The position numbers were made by a program, and so were the translations under genes. From Mesorhizobium sp. dw_380 (lineage in GTDB: Bacteria; Pseudomonadota; Alphaproteobacteria; Rhizobiales; Rhizobiaceae), in assembly GCF_018588885.1 (NCBI RefSeq), contig NZ_JAFFIW010000003.1, forward strand, positions 1 to 64,000: DNA of 64,000 nucleotides, given 5' to 3'. The first letter of the stretch is position 1. Each line of letters begins with the position of its first letter. The notes beneath the pieces were generated by a model. The model had not been told where the DNA came from and did no database searches. It was given only the letters and a program-made list of their open reading frames with translations. Positions 50,655 to 59,289 of this stretch are shown here, in pieces.

Positions 50655-51008
50655 TCTCAGCCGCGCTTCGACGCCTCCTTCGCCGCGCTCTCGGACGCCA
50701 CCCGACGCGGCGTTCTGGAGCAGCTCGGCCGTGCGGACGCTTCGATCACGGACCTTGCCGAGAAGTTCCACATGACCCTCACGGGCATGAAGAAGCATGT
50801 CGGCGTCTTGGAGCAGGCCGGGCTCGTGACCACTGAGAAGGTCGGGCGCGTGCGGACCTGCAGGCTCGGCCTGCGCAGACTGGAGGAAGAGGCGGCATGG
50901 ATCGAGAGCTACCGCCAGCTCTGGGGCGCGCGCTTCGACGCGTTGGACAAGGTTGTTGAGGAATTGAACGGGAAGGAGAAGGTCGATGGACGCAGGAAGA
51001 GAGAGTGA
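50643..51008 (+). CDS. ArsR-family transcriptional repressor
   Basis: A 121-residue winged-HTH regulator. FAALSDATRRGVLEQLGRADASITDLAEKFHMTLTGMKKHVGVLEQAGLVTTEKVGR is the full DNA-binding core. No metal-binding Cys motif (such as CVC) is present, so it belongs to the non-metal group usually paired with SRPBCC proteins. It overlaps the SRPBCC gene by 23 bases. Its start codon lies within its own probable operator. No ribosome site is visible before the ATG, and a leaderless transcript is possible. Confidence 0.9.
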   Translation: MVQYSQPRFDASFAALSDATRRGVLEQLGRADASITDLAEKFHMTLTGMKKHVGVLEQAGLVTTEKVGRVRTCRLGLRRLEEEAAWIESYRQLWGARFDALDKVVEELNGKEKVDGRRKRE

Positions 51009-51504
51009 GCCTAACCCTTTGAAGAACGGCACAATGGTGGAACGGAAATCGGAGCGTGAGCTGGTCGTCACGCGAACCTTCAACGGCCCGGCGCGCATCG
51101 TGTTCGAGGCGTGGACCAAGCCCGAGCTGTTCATGCGGTGGTGGGCACCGAAGTCGATGGGCGTGCCACTGCTTTCCTGCGAGATGGATGTCCGTGTCGG
51201 AGGCAAATACCGTGTTGCGTTTGGCCAGGATGCCTCGAAGCCTATGGTATTCTTCGGAAAGTACATCGAAGTGATACCTAACTCGCGCCTCGTCTGGACG
51301 AATGAGGAAAGCGATGACGCTGCCGTGACCACGGTGACCTTCGAGGAAAAAGGCGGCAAGACGCTGCTGGTCCTGCGCGAACTCTATCCCTCGAAGGAAG
51401 CTCTCGACAGTGCCATCGCCGGGATGGAAGGCGGGATGCCCGAGCAGTTCGAGCAGCTGGACGAGCTTCTCGTCACCCTTGGCGCGAATGTGGGACGGTC
51501 GTGA
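50986..51504 (+). CDS. SRPBCC (AHSA1/START-like) domain protein
   Basis: A 172-residue helix-grip protein of the AHSA1-like SRPBCC superfamily: ELVVTRTFNGPARIVFEAWTKPELFMRWWAPK opens the domain, then VGGKYRVAFG, TTVTFEEKGGKTLLVLRELYPSKEALD and a C-terminal helix GGMPEQFEQLDELLVTLG. Function is probably ligand binding. It overlaps the ArsR gene by 23 bases; the likely start may be the ATG at 51034 (MVERKSERE) a little further in. ArsR plus SRPBCC pairs are common but the ligand is generally unknown. Confidence 0.87.
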   Translation: MDAGRESEPNPLKNGTMVERKSERELVVTRTFNGPARIVFEAWTKPELFMRWWAPKSMGVPLLSCEMDVRVGGKYRVAFGQDASKPMVFFGKYIEVIPNSRLVWTNEESDDAAVTTVTFEEKGGKTLLVLRELYPSKEALDSAIAGMEGGMPEQFEQLDELLVTLGANVGRS

Positions 51505-51555
51505 GTCGACGATCTCGCGGTCGGCTGCCTGGCTCTTCACTGAGCGCGCGGCAGC

Positions 51556-51590
51556 ATTCCCTCCCGTTGTGGGGAGGGTCAGGGTGGGAG
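51556..51590. repeat. Fragment of the CCTTGTGGGGAGG repeat
   Basis: CCCTCCCGTTGTGGGGAGGG followed by TCAGGGTGGGAG matches the left ends of the repeats at 1-150 and 59290-59387. The right half is missing. It lies between the convergent SRPBCC and LysE genes and can still form a CCCTCCC/GGGAGGG stem. Confidence 0.55.
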
Positions 51591-51614
51591 TCCTCTTCGC
51601 AAGAAATCCATGTC

Positions 51615-52250
51615 CTACGCCGCCCTCAGGCCCTCCCATGCGGTGAACACCGAGACCGCGAAGAGCAGCAGCCCCGCCGCCCGGCCGGCAAGAATGGTCG
51701 CCTGTGGATTGGCGATCAAAAGCTTGCGGCTGCGGCCGGCTGATATTGCGAGCCCGCCATAGATCGCGGCCTGCGTGAAGACCGTCAGCAGGCCCATGAT
51801 TGTCGCCTGCATCCAGATCGGGCCGTAGTCCGGCTTCAAAAACTGCGGATAGACGGCCAGCACGAACAGGTAGGCCTTCGGATTGATCAGGCAGGTGACA
51901 AAGCCCTGGCGAAATGCCTTCCAGGCGGAACGGTTGCCGGCAGGCCCGTCCTGACCGACGGTGATGGAGCTGCGCATCAGCGTGATGCCGATATAAGCCA
52001 TGTAGGCGGCGCCGGCGATCAGCAGCGGCTTGAACAGGATCGGCACGAAATGCATGAGCAGGCCGACGCCGACGGCGCCGTTCAGCGTGTGCACCATGCC
52101 GCCGACCATGATGCCGCCGGTTGCGGCAAGACCGCTGTCGCGTCCGCCGGTCAGTGCATTGGCAAGCACGAACAGCATATCCATGCCCGGAACGGCGATG
52201 ATGCCGAACAGGACGATAAAGAAAAGCCAGAGATTTTCTGCGTAACCCAT
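51615..52250 (-). CDS. LysE/RhtB family exporter
   Basis: A 211-residue inner-membrane protein with six hydrophobic segments. The family start is WLFFIVLFGIIAVPGMDMLFVLANALTGG and the mid-protein signature is CLINPKAYLFVLAVYPQFLKPD. The start at 52250 (MGYAENLW) is preferred over a longer frame whose extra 39 residues have no membrane character. Divergent from a WYL-domain regulator with a symmetric operator between them, so it is probably controlled by that protein. Substrate unknown. Confidence 0.87.
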   Translation of the reverse strand: MGYAENLWLFFIVLFGIIAVPGMDMLFVLANALTGGRDSGLAATGGIMVGGMVHTLNGAVGVGLLMHFVPILFKPLLIAGAAYMAYIGITLMRSSITVGQDGPAGNRSAWKAFRQGFVTCLINPKAYLFVLAVYPQFLKPDYGPIWMQATIMGLLTVFTQAAIYGGLAISAGRSRKLLIANPQATILAGRAAGLLLFAVSVFTAWEGLRAA

Positions 52251-52333
52251 GTCAGTTGCCTGTCGCCTCACCCCGCGAAGCCGCAGCGGAATCTGTTGAT
52301 TTTCAATTCGGTAGGCGGTCGTATAGATCAATC

Positions 52334-52357
52334 CAACTGACGATGGTGTGTCAGTTG
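52334..52357. promoter_or_regulatory. Symmetric operator between LysE and WYL genes
   Basis: CAACTGAC (52334-52341) and GTCAGTTG (52350-52357) are perfect 8-bp inverted half sites separated by 8 bases, ending 22 bases before the WYL regulator start. GTCAGTTG occurs again at 52251-52258, next to the LysE start codon. This layout fits autoregulation by the WYL regulator and control of the exporter. Confidence 0.6.
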
Positions 52358-52379
52358 TGATCGGCACCGGACGGGAAAA

Positions 52380-53072
52380 ATGCGCAAGGCGTCACGCCTG
52401 TTCGAGATCATCCAGATCCTGCGGCTGGCGAGGCAGCCGGTGACGGCGGCAATGATTGCCGAGCGGCTGGAGGTGACGATCCGCTCGATCTACCGCGATA
52501 TCGCGGCACTGCAGGCGATGCGTGTGCCGATCGAAGGTGGGCGCGGCATCGGCTATGTCTTGCGTCCCGGCTTCGACCTGCCGCCGCTGATGTTTTCGAT
52601 CGAGGAGATGGAGGCGATCATGCTGTCGCTGGCGCTGCTGGAGCGCACGGGAGACGATGAGCTCAAGCAGGCGGCCAAGCGTGTCAGCGCCAAGATCGCC
52701 GGCGCGGTGCCGCCGCCTTTGCGACAGACATTCGACGCCAACGCACTGCATGCCTGGGGGTTCGCCGCGCCCTCGACCGGTGCGATCGACCTGGCACTGG
52801 TGCGCCGCGCCATCCGCGACGAGGAAAAGCTCGACCTTGCCTATCGCGACGAGCTTGGCCGCGCCACCGAGCGCCTGATCCGCCCGATCGCGCTCATCTA
52901 CTACGCGGAAACGGCCAACATCGTCGCCTGGTGCGAGCTGCGCCAGGCGATCCGCAATTTCCGCAGCGACCGGATCGCGGATTGCCAGCCGACCGGACTA
53001 CGCTTCAAGGGCGAAGGGGATAGGCTGAGGCAGGTCTGGGTGGAGGGCTGGGAGCCCCCCGCCGGCGGCTGA
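52380..53072 (+). CDS. WYL-domain transcriptional regulator (YafY type)
   Basis: A 230-residue regulator: an N-terminal HTH (ASRLFEIIQILRLARQPVTAAMIAERLEVTIRSIYRDIAALQ), a linker with GRGIGYVLRPGFDLPPLMFSIEEMEAI, and a C-terminal WYL domain (LIRPIALIYYAETANIVAWCELRQAIRNFRSDRI; the usual W-Y-L motif is IYYAET/WCELR-like). Such proteins bind small ligands or nucleotides. Divergent from the LysE exporter with an 8-bp-half-site operator in the gap. Confidence 0.87.
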   Translation: MRKASRLFEIIQILRLARQPVTAAMIAERLEVTIRSIYRDIAALQAMRVPIEGGRGIGYVLRPGFDLPPLMFSIEEMEAIMLSLALLERTGDDELKQAAKRVSAKIAGAVPPPLRQTFDANALHAWGFAAPSTGAIDLALVRRAIRDEEKLDLAYRDELGRATERLIRPIALIYYAETANIVAWCELRQAIRNFRSDRIADCQPTGLRFKGEGDRLRQVWVEGWEPPAGG

Positions 53073-53104
53073 GACGGCGATCGCGAAATGCGTGTCGGAC
53101 GAGG

Positions 53105-54214
53105 CTACCTCACATCCACCCAGCGCTTCTCCTCGAAGGAGCGCGCCATCGCGTGCACGGTGCGCTCGATCTCCAGGCCTTCGGCGAACTCGATGAGCCG
53201 CGCCGGCTTGCCGGCAAGCCGGGTCAGCAATTCGTGGCACTCGATGATCTTGAGGTCATTGAAGCCGAGGCCGTGCCCGGGTGCCGGCAGGAAAGCGTCA
53301 TAGGGCCTGTGATGCGGCGCCACCAATATGGTGCGGTAGCCCTGTTCGGTCGGACGATCTGATGTCACGTAGAGCTGGAGTTCGTTCATCCGCTCCTGGT
53401 CGAACAGGATCGATCCTTTCGAGCCGAAGATCTGGATGGCGATGCGGCCCTTGCGGCCCCAGGCCGAGCGGTTGACCTGAAGCGTGCCGGCAATGCCGTT
53501 TTCCAGATGCATCAGCACGCTGGCGATGTCGTAGGTTTCGACCGCGCGGCGTCCGCCTGTCGCGAGCTTGCGATCGGCATAGGGCTTGGCCATGTCGCAG
53601 ATGACGCTGGCGACGCGGCCGAACAGCACCGAGACCAGCGACAGCGGATGCACGGCGAAATCGTCGAGCGCGCCGTAGCCGGAAGCGGCTTCGTGCTTCC
53701 AGAAGAACAGCGCTTCCGGATCGGCCATGAAATCCTCGTCCATCTCGATGCGCAGATGGTTGACCTCGCCGATGATCTTCTCGTCGAGCAGCGCGCCGAT
53801 GTGGCGGATGGCCGGGCTTTGGATGTAGTTGTAGCCAAGGGCGGCGATCTTGCCTGATTTCTTCGCCGCGGCCGCCATCGCCTCGGCTTCGGCAAAGCTC
53901 GGCGCCATCGGCTTTTCGCACCATAGATGCTTGCCCGCTTCGAGGATGGCGATGGCCATTTCCGGATGGAACTGGTTGGGCGTGGTCAGCGAGACGAGAT
54001 CGACCTCAGGGTCGTTGACGACGGCGCGCCAGTCGCCGGACGCCTTGGCGAAGCCGAATTCGCCTGCCTTGCGCCTGGCAAGGTCCTCATTGACCTCGCC
54101 GAGATGGACGAGCCGTGGCTTGGCCACGTCCGGAAAGACGGCACCGACGGCGCTCCACGCAATGGCGTGGCATTTGCCCATGAAGCCCGTACCGATAAGA
54201 CCTACGCCGACCAT
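53105..54214 (-). CDS. Gfo/Idh/MocA oxidoreductase linked to the iol cluster
   Basis: A 369-residue NAD(P)-dependent dehydrogenase. The Rossmann motif is VGVGLIGTGFMGKCHAIAWS, the EKP motif is LWCEKPMAPS, and the substrate domain has YGALDDFAVHPLSLVSVLFG. It is divergent from the RpiR/IolR gene, the position that iolY (an inositol-isomer dehydrogenase) holds in Sinorhizobium meliloti, so a scyllo- or D-chiro-inositol-type substrate is likely. I give no symbol because identity to IolY is inferred only from place and family. Confidence 0.83.
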   Translation of the reverse strand: MVGVGLIGTGFMGKCHAIAWSAVGAVFPDVAKPRLVHLGEVNEDLARRKAGEFGFAKASGDWRAVVNDPEVDLVSLTTPNQFHPEMAIAILEAGKHLWCEKPMAPSFAEAEAMAAAAKKSGKIAALGYNYIQSPAIRHIGALLDEKIIGEVNHLRIEMDEDFMADPEALFFWKHEAASGYGALDDFAVHPLSLVSVLFGRVASVICDMAKPYADRKLATGGRRAVETYDIASVLMHLENGIAGTLQVNRSAWGRKGRIAIQIFGSKGSILFDQERMNELQLYVTSDRPTEQGYRTILVAPHHRPYDAFLPAPGHGLGFNDLKIIECHELLTRLAGKPARLIEFAEGLEIERTVHAMARSFEEKRWVDVR

Positions 54215-54260
54215 CTTGCCTTGTCCTCCATTGCCTCAAGCGCCGCGTGGATGAATTAAT

Positions 54261-54279
54261 CCATTTCTTCCTGGAATGG
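54261..54279. promoter_or_regulatory. Inverted repeat between the oxidoreductase and rpiR/iolR
   Basis: CCATT and AATGG flank TCTTCCTGG, and the inner TTCCTGGAA is itself symmetric. It lies in the 136-base divergent gap before the RpiR gene. It shares GGAAT words with the sites before iolC but does not fit GGAA-N6-TTCC exactly, so it may be a weaker IolR site. Confidence 0.35.
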
Positions 54280-54350
54280 AATGTCTGCCTCATTTTTAAT
54301 GGTGTTCTTGCGCAGGCTCGCTATGATGGGGCAGAGAGGACGCCTCACCG

Positions 54351-55217
54351 ATGAGCTTGGACGGGCCGACGATGGACGAACGGGTACCTCGCGACTTCGA
54401 GACGCTGCGCGCCACGATCCTCGATCGGCGCGAGAGCCTGCCGAAGCGTATCGCGCAGATCGCCGCCTATGCGCTCGACAATCCCGACGATATCGCCTTC
54501 GGCACCGCCGCCAGCATCGCCGCCTCGGCCGGCGTGCAGCCGTCGACCCTGATCCGCTTTGCGCAGCAGCTTGGCTTCGACGGCTTCACCAGCCTGCAGC
54601 AGGTGTTTCGCGAACGGCTGCGCGAGCGCAACTCGTCCTATGACGAACGCTTGCAGGCGCTGCGCGCCAAGGCCGAGGACGGTGCCGGCCATCGGGCCAT
54701 CTTCGACGGGTTCGTCGCCGCCGCCAGCACCTCGCTCAACGACATTTCGCGCACGCTTGACGACGCCCATCTGGAAGATGCGATTTCGCTGCTGGCCAAG
54801 GCGCAGACCATCTATGTACTGGCCAAGCGCCGCTCCTATCCTGTGGCGACCTACATCGCCTATGCTCTGGGCAAACTGAAGATCCGCAACCAGCTGATCG
54901 AATCGGCCGCCGGCCTGAATGCCGAGATGGTCGCCTTCGCGACGCCGGCGGATGCCGTCATCGCCATCTCTTTTTCGCCCTATGCCCCGGCCACCATCGA
55001 GGAAGCACGCACCCTTGCGGAACAGGGCGTGCCGATCGTCGCCATCACCGACAGCTCGTTTTCGCCGCTTGCCCAGTTCGCCAGTGTCTGGTTCGAGGTT
55101 GCCGAGGCGGACTTCGCCGGCTTCCGTTCGCTATCGGCGACGATGGCTCTGGCCATGGCGCTGACCGTCGGCGTCGGTGAGAAGCGGCGCGACGCGGGCA
55201 GGAAACGCAAGGCCTGA
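54351..55217 (+). CDS. iolR: RpiR-family regulator (IolR-like)
   Basis: A 288-residue RpiR regulator. The HTH_6 domain is at about residues 15-90 (PKRIAQIAAYALDNPDDIAFGTAASIAASAGVQPSTLIRFAQQLGFDGFTSLQQ) and the SIS sugar-phosphate domain follows (QTIYVLAKRRSYPVATYIAYALGKLKI; VIAISFSPYAPATIEEARTLAEQG). IolR of Sinorhizobium represses iol genes from the same position upstream of iolC. Likely effector: an inositol-pathway sugar phosphate. ATG 54372 (MDERVPRDF) is an alternative start. Confidence 0.88.
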   Translation: MSLDGPTMDERVPRDFETLRATILDRRESLPKRIAQIAAYALDNPDDIAFGTAASIAASAGVQPSTLIRFAQQLGFDGFTSLQQVFRERLRERNSSYDERLQALRAKAEDGAGHRAIFDGFVAAASTSLNDISRTLDDAHLEDAISLLAKAQTIYVLAKRRSYPVATYIAYALGKLKIRNQLIESAAGLNAEMVAFATPADAVIAISFSPYAPATIEEARTLAEQGVPIVAITDSSFSPLAQFASVWFEVAEADFAGFRSLSATMALAMALTVGVGEKRRDAGRKRKA

Positions 55218-55238
55218 TCGATCACGCTTTCTTCTTTG

Positions 55239-55308
55239 ATCATGATATTTTCCGAAAACCGGCAGCCACTTTTCGCTTACGCGGTCCTGCGGTTCGGGAT
55301 CATGGTCA
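55239..55308. repeat. Palindromic repeat, reverse-oriented copy of 33751-33816
   Basis: TGATCATGATATTTTCCGAAAACCGG opens, TTTTCGCTTACGCGGTCC is in the middle and CGGTTCGGGATCATG closes; read in reverse this matches the element before the acetyltransferase gene at 33812. It lies 21 bases after the iolR stop and may form a 3' hairpin for that gene. Confidence 0.7.
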
Positions 55309-55324
55309 GGCAATTTTAGCCTAG

Positions 55325-55369
55325 GGAATGCTCATTCCATATTGACTATGGATTGGAATTATTATTTCA
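55325..55369. promoter_or_regulatory. Two IolR-type sites in the iolC promoter
   Basis: GGAATGCTCATTCC (55325-55338) is a perfect GGAA-N6-TTCC, with 6-bp symmetric halves. TGGAATTATTATTTCA (55354-55369) fits GGAA-N6-TTTC and shares both half sites with the site at 42939-42954. The two sites are 30 bases apart, about three helical turns, and end 81 bases before the iolC start. Confidence 0.65.
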
Positions 55370-55449
55370 TATTGCCGGCACCACGCTGCCGCTCGCGCGT
55401 GTTACCCAAACAATGTTGTTCATGACAACAAGACTGACGGGAGGTTCCA

Positions 55450-57384
55450 ATGAGCGAAGCCGTGGACGCAAAACAGGCGCCGCTCGACGTCATCACCATC
55501 GGCCGCGCTTCCGTCGATCTTTATGGCCAGCAGATCGGCTCGCGGCTGGAGGACATTACTTCGTTCGCCAAGTCGGTCGGCGGCTGCCCGGCCAACATTT
55601 CGGTCGGCACGGCGAGGCTTGGCCTGCGCTCGGCGCTGCTCACGCGCGTCGGCGACGAGCAGATGGGCCGCTTCATCCGCGAGCAGCTCAAGCGCGAAGG
55701 TGTCAATGTCGACGGGCTGAAAACCGACAAGGAGCGGCTGACCGCGCTGGTGCTGCTCTCGGTCGAGAGCGAAGGCGTTTCGCCGATGATCTTTTATCGC
55801 AGCGACTGCGCCGACATGGCGCTGGCGCCGGAAGACATCGACGAGGCGTTCATCGGCTCGGCGCGCTCGATTGTCGTCACCGGCACGCATTTTTCCCGCC
55901 CCAACAGCGATGCCGCCCAGCGCAAGGCGATCCGCATCATGAAGTCCAAGGGCGGCAAGGTTGTCTTCGACATCGACTATCGGCCCAATTTGTGGGGCCT
56001 TGCCGGCCATGCCGAGGGCTTCGAGCGCTACGTCAAGTCGGACCGGGTCTCGGCCCAGCTGAAGAGCGTGCTTCCCGATTGCGATCTCATCGTCGGCACC
56101 GAGGAAGAGATCATGATCGCGTCTGGCGCCGATGATTGCCTGAGCGCGCTGAAGACGATCCGCGCGCTGTCCTCGGCGACCATTGTGCTCAAGCGCGGCG
56201 CCATGGGCTGCATCGTCTATGACGGGCCGATCAGCGACGATCTCGAGGACGGCGTCGTCGGCAAGGGCTTCCCGATCGAGATCTATAATGTGCTGGGAGC
56301 AGGCGATGCCTTCATGTCCGGCTTCCTGCGCGGCTGGCTCGGCGGCGAAAGCCTCGAAACCGCGGCAACCTGGGCCAATGCCTGCGGCGCGTTTGCCGTG
56401 TCGCGGCTGCTGTGCGCGCCGGAATATCCGACCTTCGAGGAGCTGCAGTTCTTCCTCAAGAACGGCAGCAAGCATCGGGCGCTGCGCAAGGACGAGGCGA
56501 TCAACCACATCCATTGGGCAACGATCCGCCGGCGCGACGTTCCCTCGCTGATGGCGCTTGCCTGTGACCATCGCGTGCAGCTCGAGGACGTCGCGGCAAA
56601 GGCCGGCGCCGATCCGGCGCGCATTCGCGATTTCAAGGTGCTGGCGGTCAAGGCGGCGGCCAAGGTCGCCGCCGGCCGCGACGGCTACGGCATGCTGATC
56701 GACGAGAAACATGGCCGCGAGGCGATGTTCGAATTCGCCCGCCACCCCTTCGCCTGGCTTGGCCGCCCGGTCGAGCTGCCGGGCTCACGGCCGCTGCGCT
56801 TCGAATTCTCGCAGGATATCGGCTCGCAATTGGTGGAATGGCCTGTCGATCATTGCATCAAGTGCCTGTGCTTCTATCATCCCGACGATCCGGCGGATTT
56901 GAAGGAAGAGCAGCAGCAGAAGCTGCGCGCGCTGTTCGAAGCCGCGCGGAAGGTCGGCCGCGAATTGCTGGTCGAGATCATCGCCGGCAAGCACGGCAAG
57001 CTCGACGACACGACCATTCCGCGCGCGCTGGAAGAACTCTATGCGCTCGGCATCAAACCGGACTGGTGGAAGCTCGAACCGCAGGCGTCGAGCGGCGCCT
57101 GGGCCAGGATCGAAGCAGCCATCCTGAAGCACGATCCGTGGTGCCGTGGCATCGTGCTGCTTGGCTTGGAAGCGCCGCAGGACGAGCTGGAGGCTGCCTT
57201 TGCCGCCACCGCCAAGGCGCCCATCGTCAAGGGTTTTGCGGTCGGCCGCACGATCTTCGTGCACGCGGCCGAACAATGGCTGGCCGGCAAGATGACGGAT
57301 GACGAGGCTGTCGCCGACATGGCGTCGCGCTTCGAGCAATTGACCGAGGCATGGCTTGCCGCGCGCGGCCGCAAAGCAGCATAA
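55450..57384 (+). CDS. iolC: Bifunctional 5-dehydro-2-deoxygluconokinase / DUF2090 aldolase-like protein
   Basis: A 644-residue fusion. The N-terminal half (about 1-335) is a PfkB-type kinase phosphorylating 5-dehydro-2-deoxygluconate: IGRASVDLYGQQIGSRLED, KSVGGCPANISVGTARLG, and the catalytic NVLGAGDAFMSGFLRG. The C-terminal half (DUF2090, about 350-640) begins MALACDHRVQLEDVA and contains GMLIDEKHG, resembling LacD/IolJ-type aldolases that would split the phosphate product. This fusion is typical of rhizobial IolC. GGGAGG lies five bases before ATG 55450. Two IolR-type sites precede it. Confidence 0.95.
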   Translation: MSEAVDAKQAPLDVITIGRASVDLYGQQIGSRLEDITSFAKSVGGCPANISVGTARLGLRSALLTRVGDEQMGRFIREQLKREGVNVDGLKTDKERLTALVLLSVESEGVSPMIFYRSDCADMALAPEDIDEAFIGSARSIVVTGTHFSRPNSDAAQRKAIRIMKSKGGKVVFDIDYRPNLWGLAGHAEGFERYVKSDRVSAQLKSVLPDCDLIVGTEEEIMIASGADDCLSALKTIRALSSATIVLKRGAMGCIVYDGPISDDLEDGVVGKGFPIEIYNVLGAGDAFMSGFLRGWLGGESLETAATWANACGAFAVSRLLCAPEYPTFEELQFFLKNGSKHRALRKDEAINHIHWATIRRRDVPSLMALACDHRVQLEDVAAKAGADPARIRDFKVLAVKAAAKVAAGRDGYGMLIDEKHGREAMFEFARHPFAWLGRPVELPGSRPLRFEFSQDIGSQLVEWPVDHCIKCLCFYHPDDPADLKEEQQQKLRALFEAARKVGRELLVEIIAGKHGKLDDTTIPRALEELYALGIKPDWWKLEPQASSGAWARIEAAILKHDPWCRGIVLLGLEAPQDELEAAFAATAKAPIVKGFAVGRTIFVHAAEQWLAGKMTDDEAVADMASRFEQLTEAWLAARGRKAA

Positions 57385-57420
57385 GAAGGGCGCGGCATAA
57401 GGACTGCGGAGGAAAACACC

Positions 57421-59271
57421 ATGAGCAAGACAATCCGCCTGACGATGGCGCAGGCGCTGACCCGCTTCCTGTCCCGCCAGATGACGGAGATCGACGGCAA
57501 GACGGTGCCGATCTTCGGCGGTGTCTGGGCGATCTTCGGCCACGGCAATGTCGCCGGCATCGGCGAGGCGCTCTACCAGGTGCGCGACGAACTGCCGACC
57601 TTCCGTGCCCACAACGAGCAGGCGATGGCGCATGCGGCGATCGCCTATGCCAAGGCCAATTTCCGCCGCCGGTTCATGGCCGCGACCTCTTCAATCGGCC
57701 CCGGCGCGCTCAACATGGTGACGGCGGCGGCACTTGCGCATGTAAACAGGTTGCCCGTCCTGTTTTTGCCTGGCGACGTCTTCGCCAACCGCATTCCCGA
57801 TCCGGTGCTGCAGCAGGCCGAAGACTTTTCCGACGGGACGGCCACCGTCAATGACTGCTTCCGTCCCGTATCGCGCTATTTCGACCGCATCACGCGGCCG
57901 GAGCAGATCATTCCGGCGCTCAATCGCGCGATGCAGGTGCTGACCGATCCGGCCGATTGCGGCCCGGTGACGCTGTCGCTGTGCCAGGATGTGCAGGCCG
58001 AGGCCTATGATTATCCGGAGAGCTTCTTTGCCCAGCGGGTCTGGCATCAGCGCCGGCCGCGCCCGGACCGCCACGAGCTTGCCGCAGCTGTCGCGGCGCT
58101 CAAGGGTGCGAAAAAGCCGCTGGTGATCGCCGGCGGCGGCGTGCTCTATTCGCAGGCCTCGGACGAACTGGTAAAATTCGTCGAAAGCGCAGGCATTCCG
58201 GTCTGCGAGACGCAAGGGGGCAAATCCTCGCTGCCGGACAATCATCCGCTCAACATGGCGGCGGTCGGCGTCACCGGAACCTCGGCCGCCAACCGGCTGG
58301 CTGAGGAAGCCGATGTCGTCCTCGCCATCGGCACGCGCCTGCAGGATTTCACCACCGGATCGTGGGCCCTGTTCAAGAACTCCGGCAAGACCATTGTCGG
58401 GCTGAACGTGCAGCCTTTCGATGCCGGCAAGCATCGCGCGCTGTCGCTGGTCGCCGATGCGGCCGAGGGGCTTGCCGAACTGGGCGCCGCGCTGAAGGGC
58501 TGGAAGGCGCCTTCCGCCTGGACCGAGAATGCAGCCACCGGCAAGAAAGCCTGGCAGGCCGACGCGGCCAAGGTGACGGCGTCGACCAATGCTGCCTTCC
58601 CGTCCGACGCGCAGGTGATCGGCGCCGTGCAGCGCGCCATGGGCTCAGGCGTGACGCTGCTGCATGCGGCGGGCGGCCTGCCGGGCGAATTGCACAAGCT
58701 TTGGCAGGCCGGCGCGCCCGGCTCCTATCATGCCGAATACGGCTTCTCGACCATGGGCTACGAGATCGCCGGCGGGCTCGGCACCAAGATGGCCAAGCCC
58801 GACGAAGAGGTCGTCGTGATGATCGGCGACGGCTCGTACCTGATGCTGAATTCCGAGATCGCCACCTCGGTTATGCTCGGCCTGAAGCTGACCATCGTGC
58901 TGCTCGACAACCGCGGCTATGGCTGCATCAACCGGCTGCAGATGGCGACCGGCGGCGCCAACTTCAACAATCTCCTGAAGGACGCTCGCCACGAGATCCT
59001 GCCTGATATCGACTTCGCAGCGCATGCGGCGAGCATGGGCGCGATCGCCGAGAAGGTGCCGTCGATCGCCGGGCTCGAAAACGCGCTGCAGAAGGCCAAA
59101 AAGAACGACCGCACCACCGTGCTGGTCATCGACACCGATCCGCTGGTCTCCACCGATGCCGGCGGCCACTGGTGGGATGTGGCGGTGCCGGAAGTGTCTG
59201 CGCGGCCCCAGGTCAACGCGGCGCGCAAGGCCTATGACGAGAAGCGGCAGATGCAAAGCGTCGGTGACTGA
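57421..59271 (+). CDS. iolD: 3D-(3,5/4)-trihydroxycyclohexane-1,2-dione hydrolase
   Basis: A 616-residue thiamine-diphosphate enzyme that opens the ring of the diketo-inositol intermediate (EC 3.7.1.22). The catalytic Glu is in AHNEQAMAHAAIAYAK, and TPP/Mg binding is VVVMIGDGSYLMLNSEIATS with the trailing DNRGYGCINRLQ. The middle domain has KKPLVIAGGGVLYSQ. GGAGGAAAACACC lies just before the ATG. Second gene of iolCDE-x-B; a palindromic repeat separates it from iolE. Confidence 0.96.
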   Translation: MSKTIRLTMAQALTRFLSRQMTEIDGKTVPIFGGVWAIFGHGNVAGIGEALYQVRDELPTFRAHNEQAMAHAAIAYAKANFRRRFMAATSSIGPGALNMVTAAALAHVNRLPVLFLPGDVFANRIPDPVLQQAEDFSDGTATVNDCFRPVSRYFDRITRPEQIIPALNRAMQVLTDPADCGPVTLSLCQDVQAEAYDYPESFFAQRVWHQRRPRPDRHELAAAVAALKGAKKPLVIAGGGVLYSQASDELVKFVESAGIPVCETQGGKSSLPDNHPLNMAAVGVTGTSAANRLAEEADVVLAIGTRLQDFTTGSWALFKNSGKTIVGLNVQPFDAGKHRALSLVADAAEGLAELGAALKGWKAPSAWTENAATGKKAWQADAAKVTASTNAAFPSDAQVIGAVQRAMGSGVTLLHAAGGLPGELHKLWQAGAPGSYHAEYGFSTMGYEIAGGLGTKMAKPDEEVVVMIGDGSYLMLNSEIATSVMLGLKLTIVLLDNRGYGCINRLQMATGGANFNNLLKDARHEILPDIDFAAHAASMGAIAEKVPSIAGLENALQKAKKNDRTTVLVIDTDPLVSTDAGGHWWDVAVPEVSARPQVNAARKAYDEKRQMQSVGD

Positions 59272-59289
59272 CGCTGGCGCCGCCAACCC

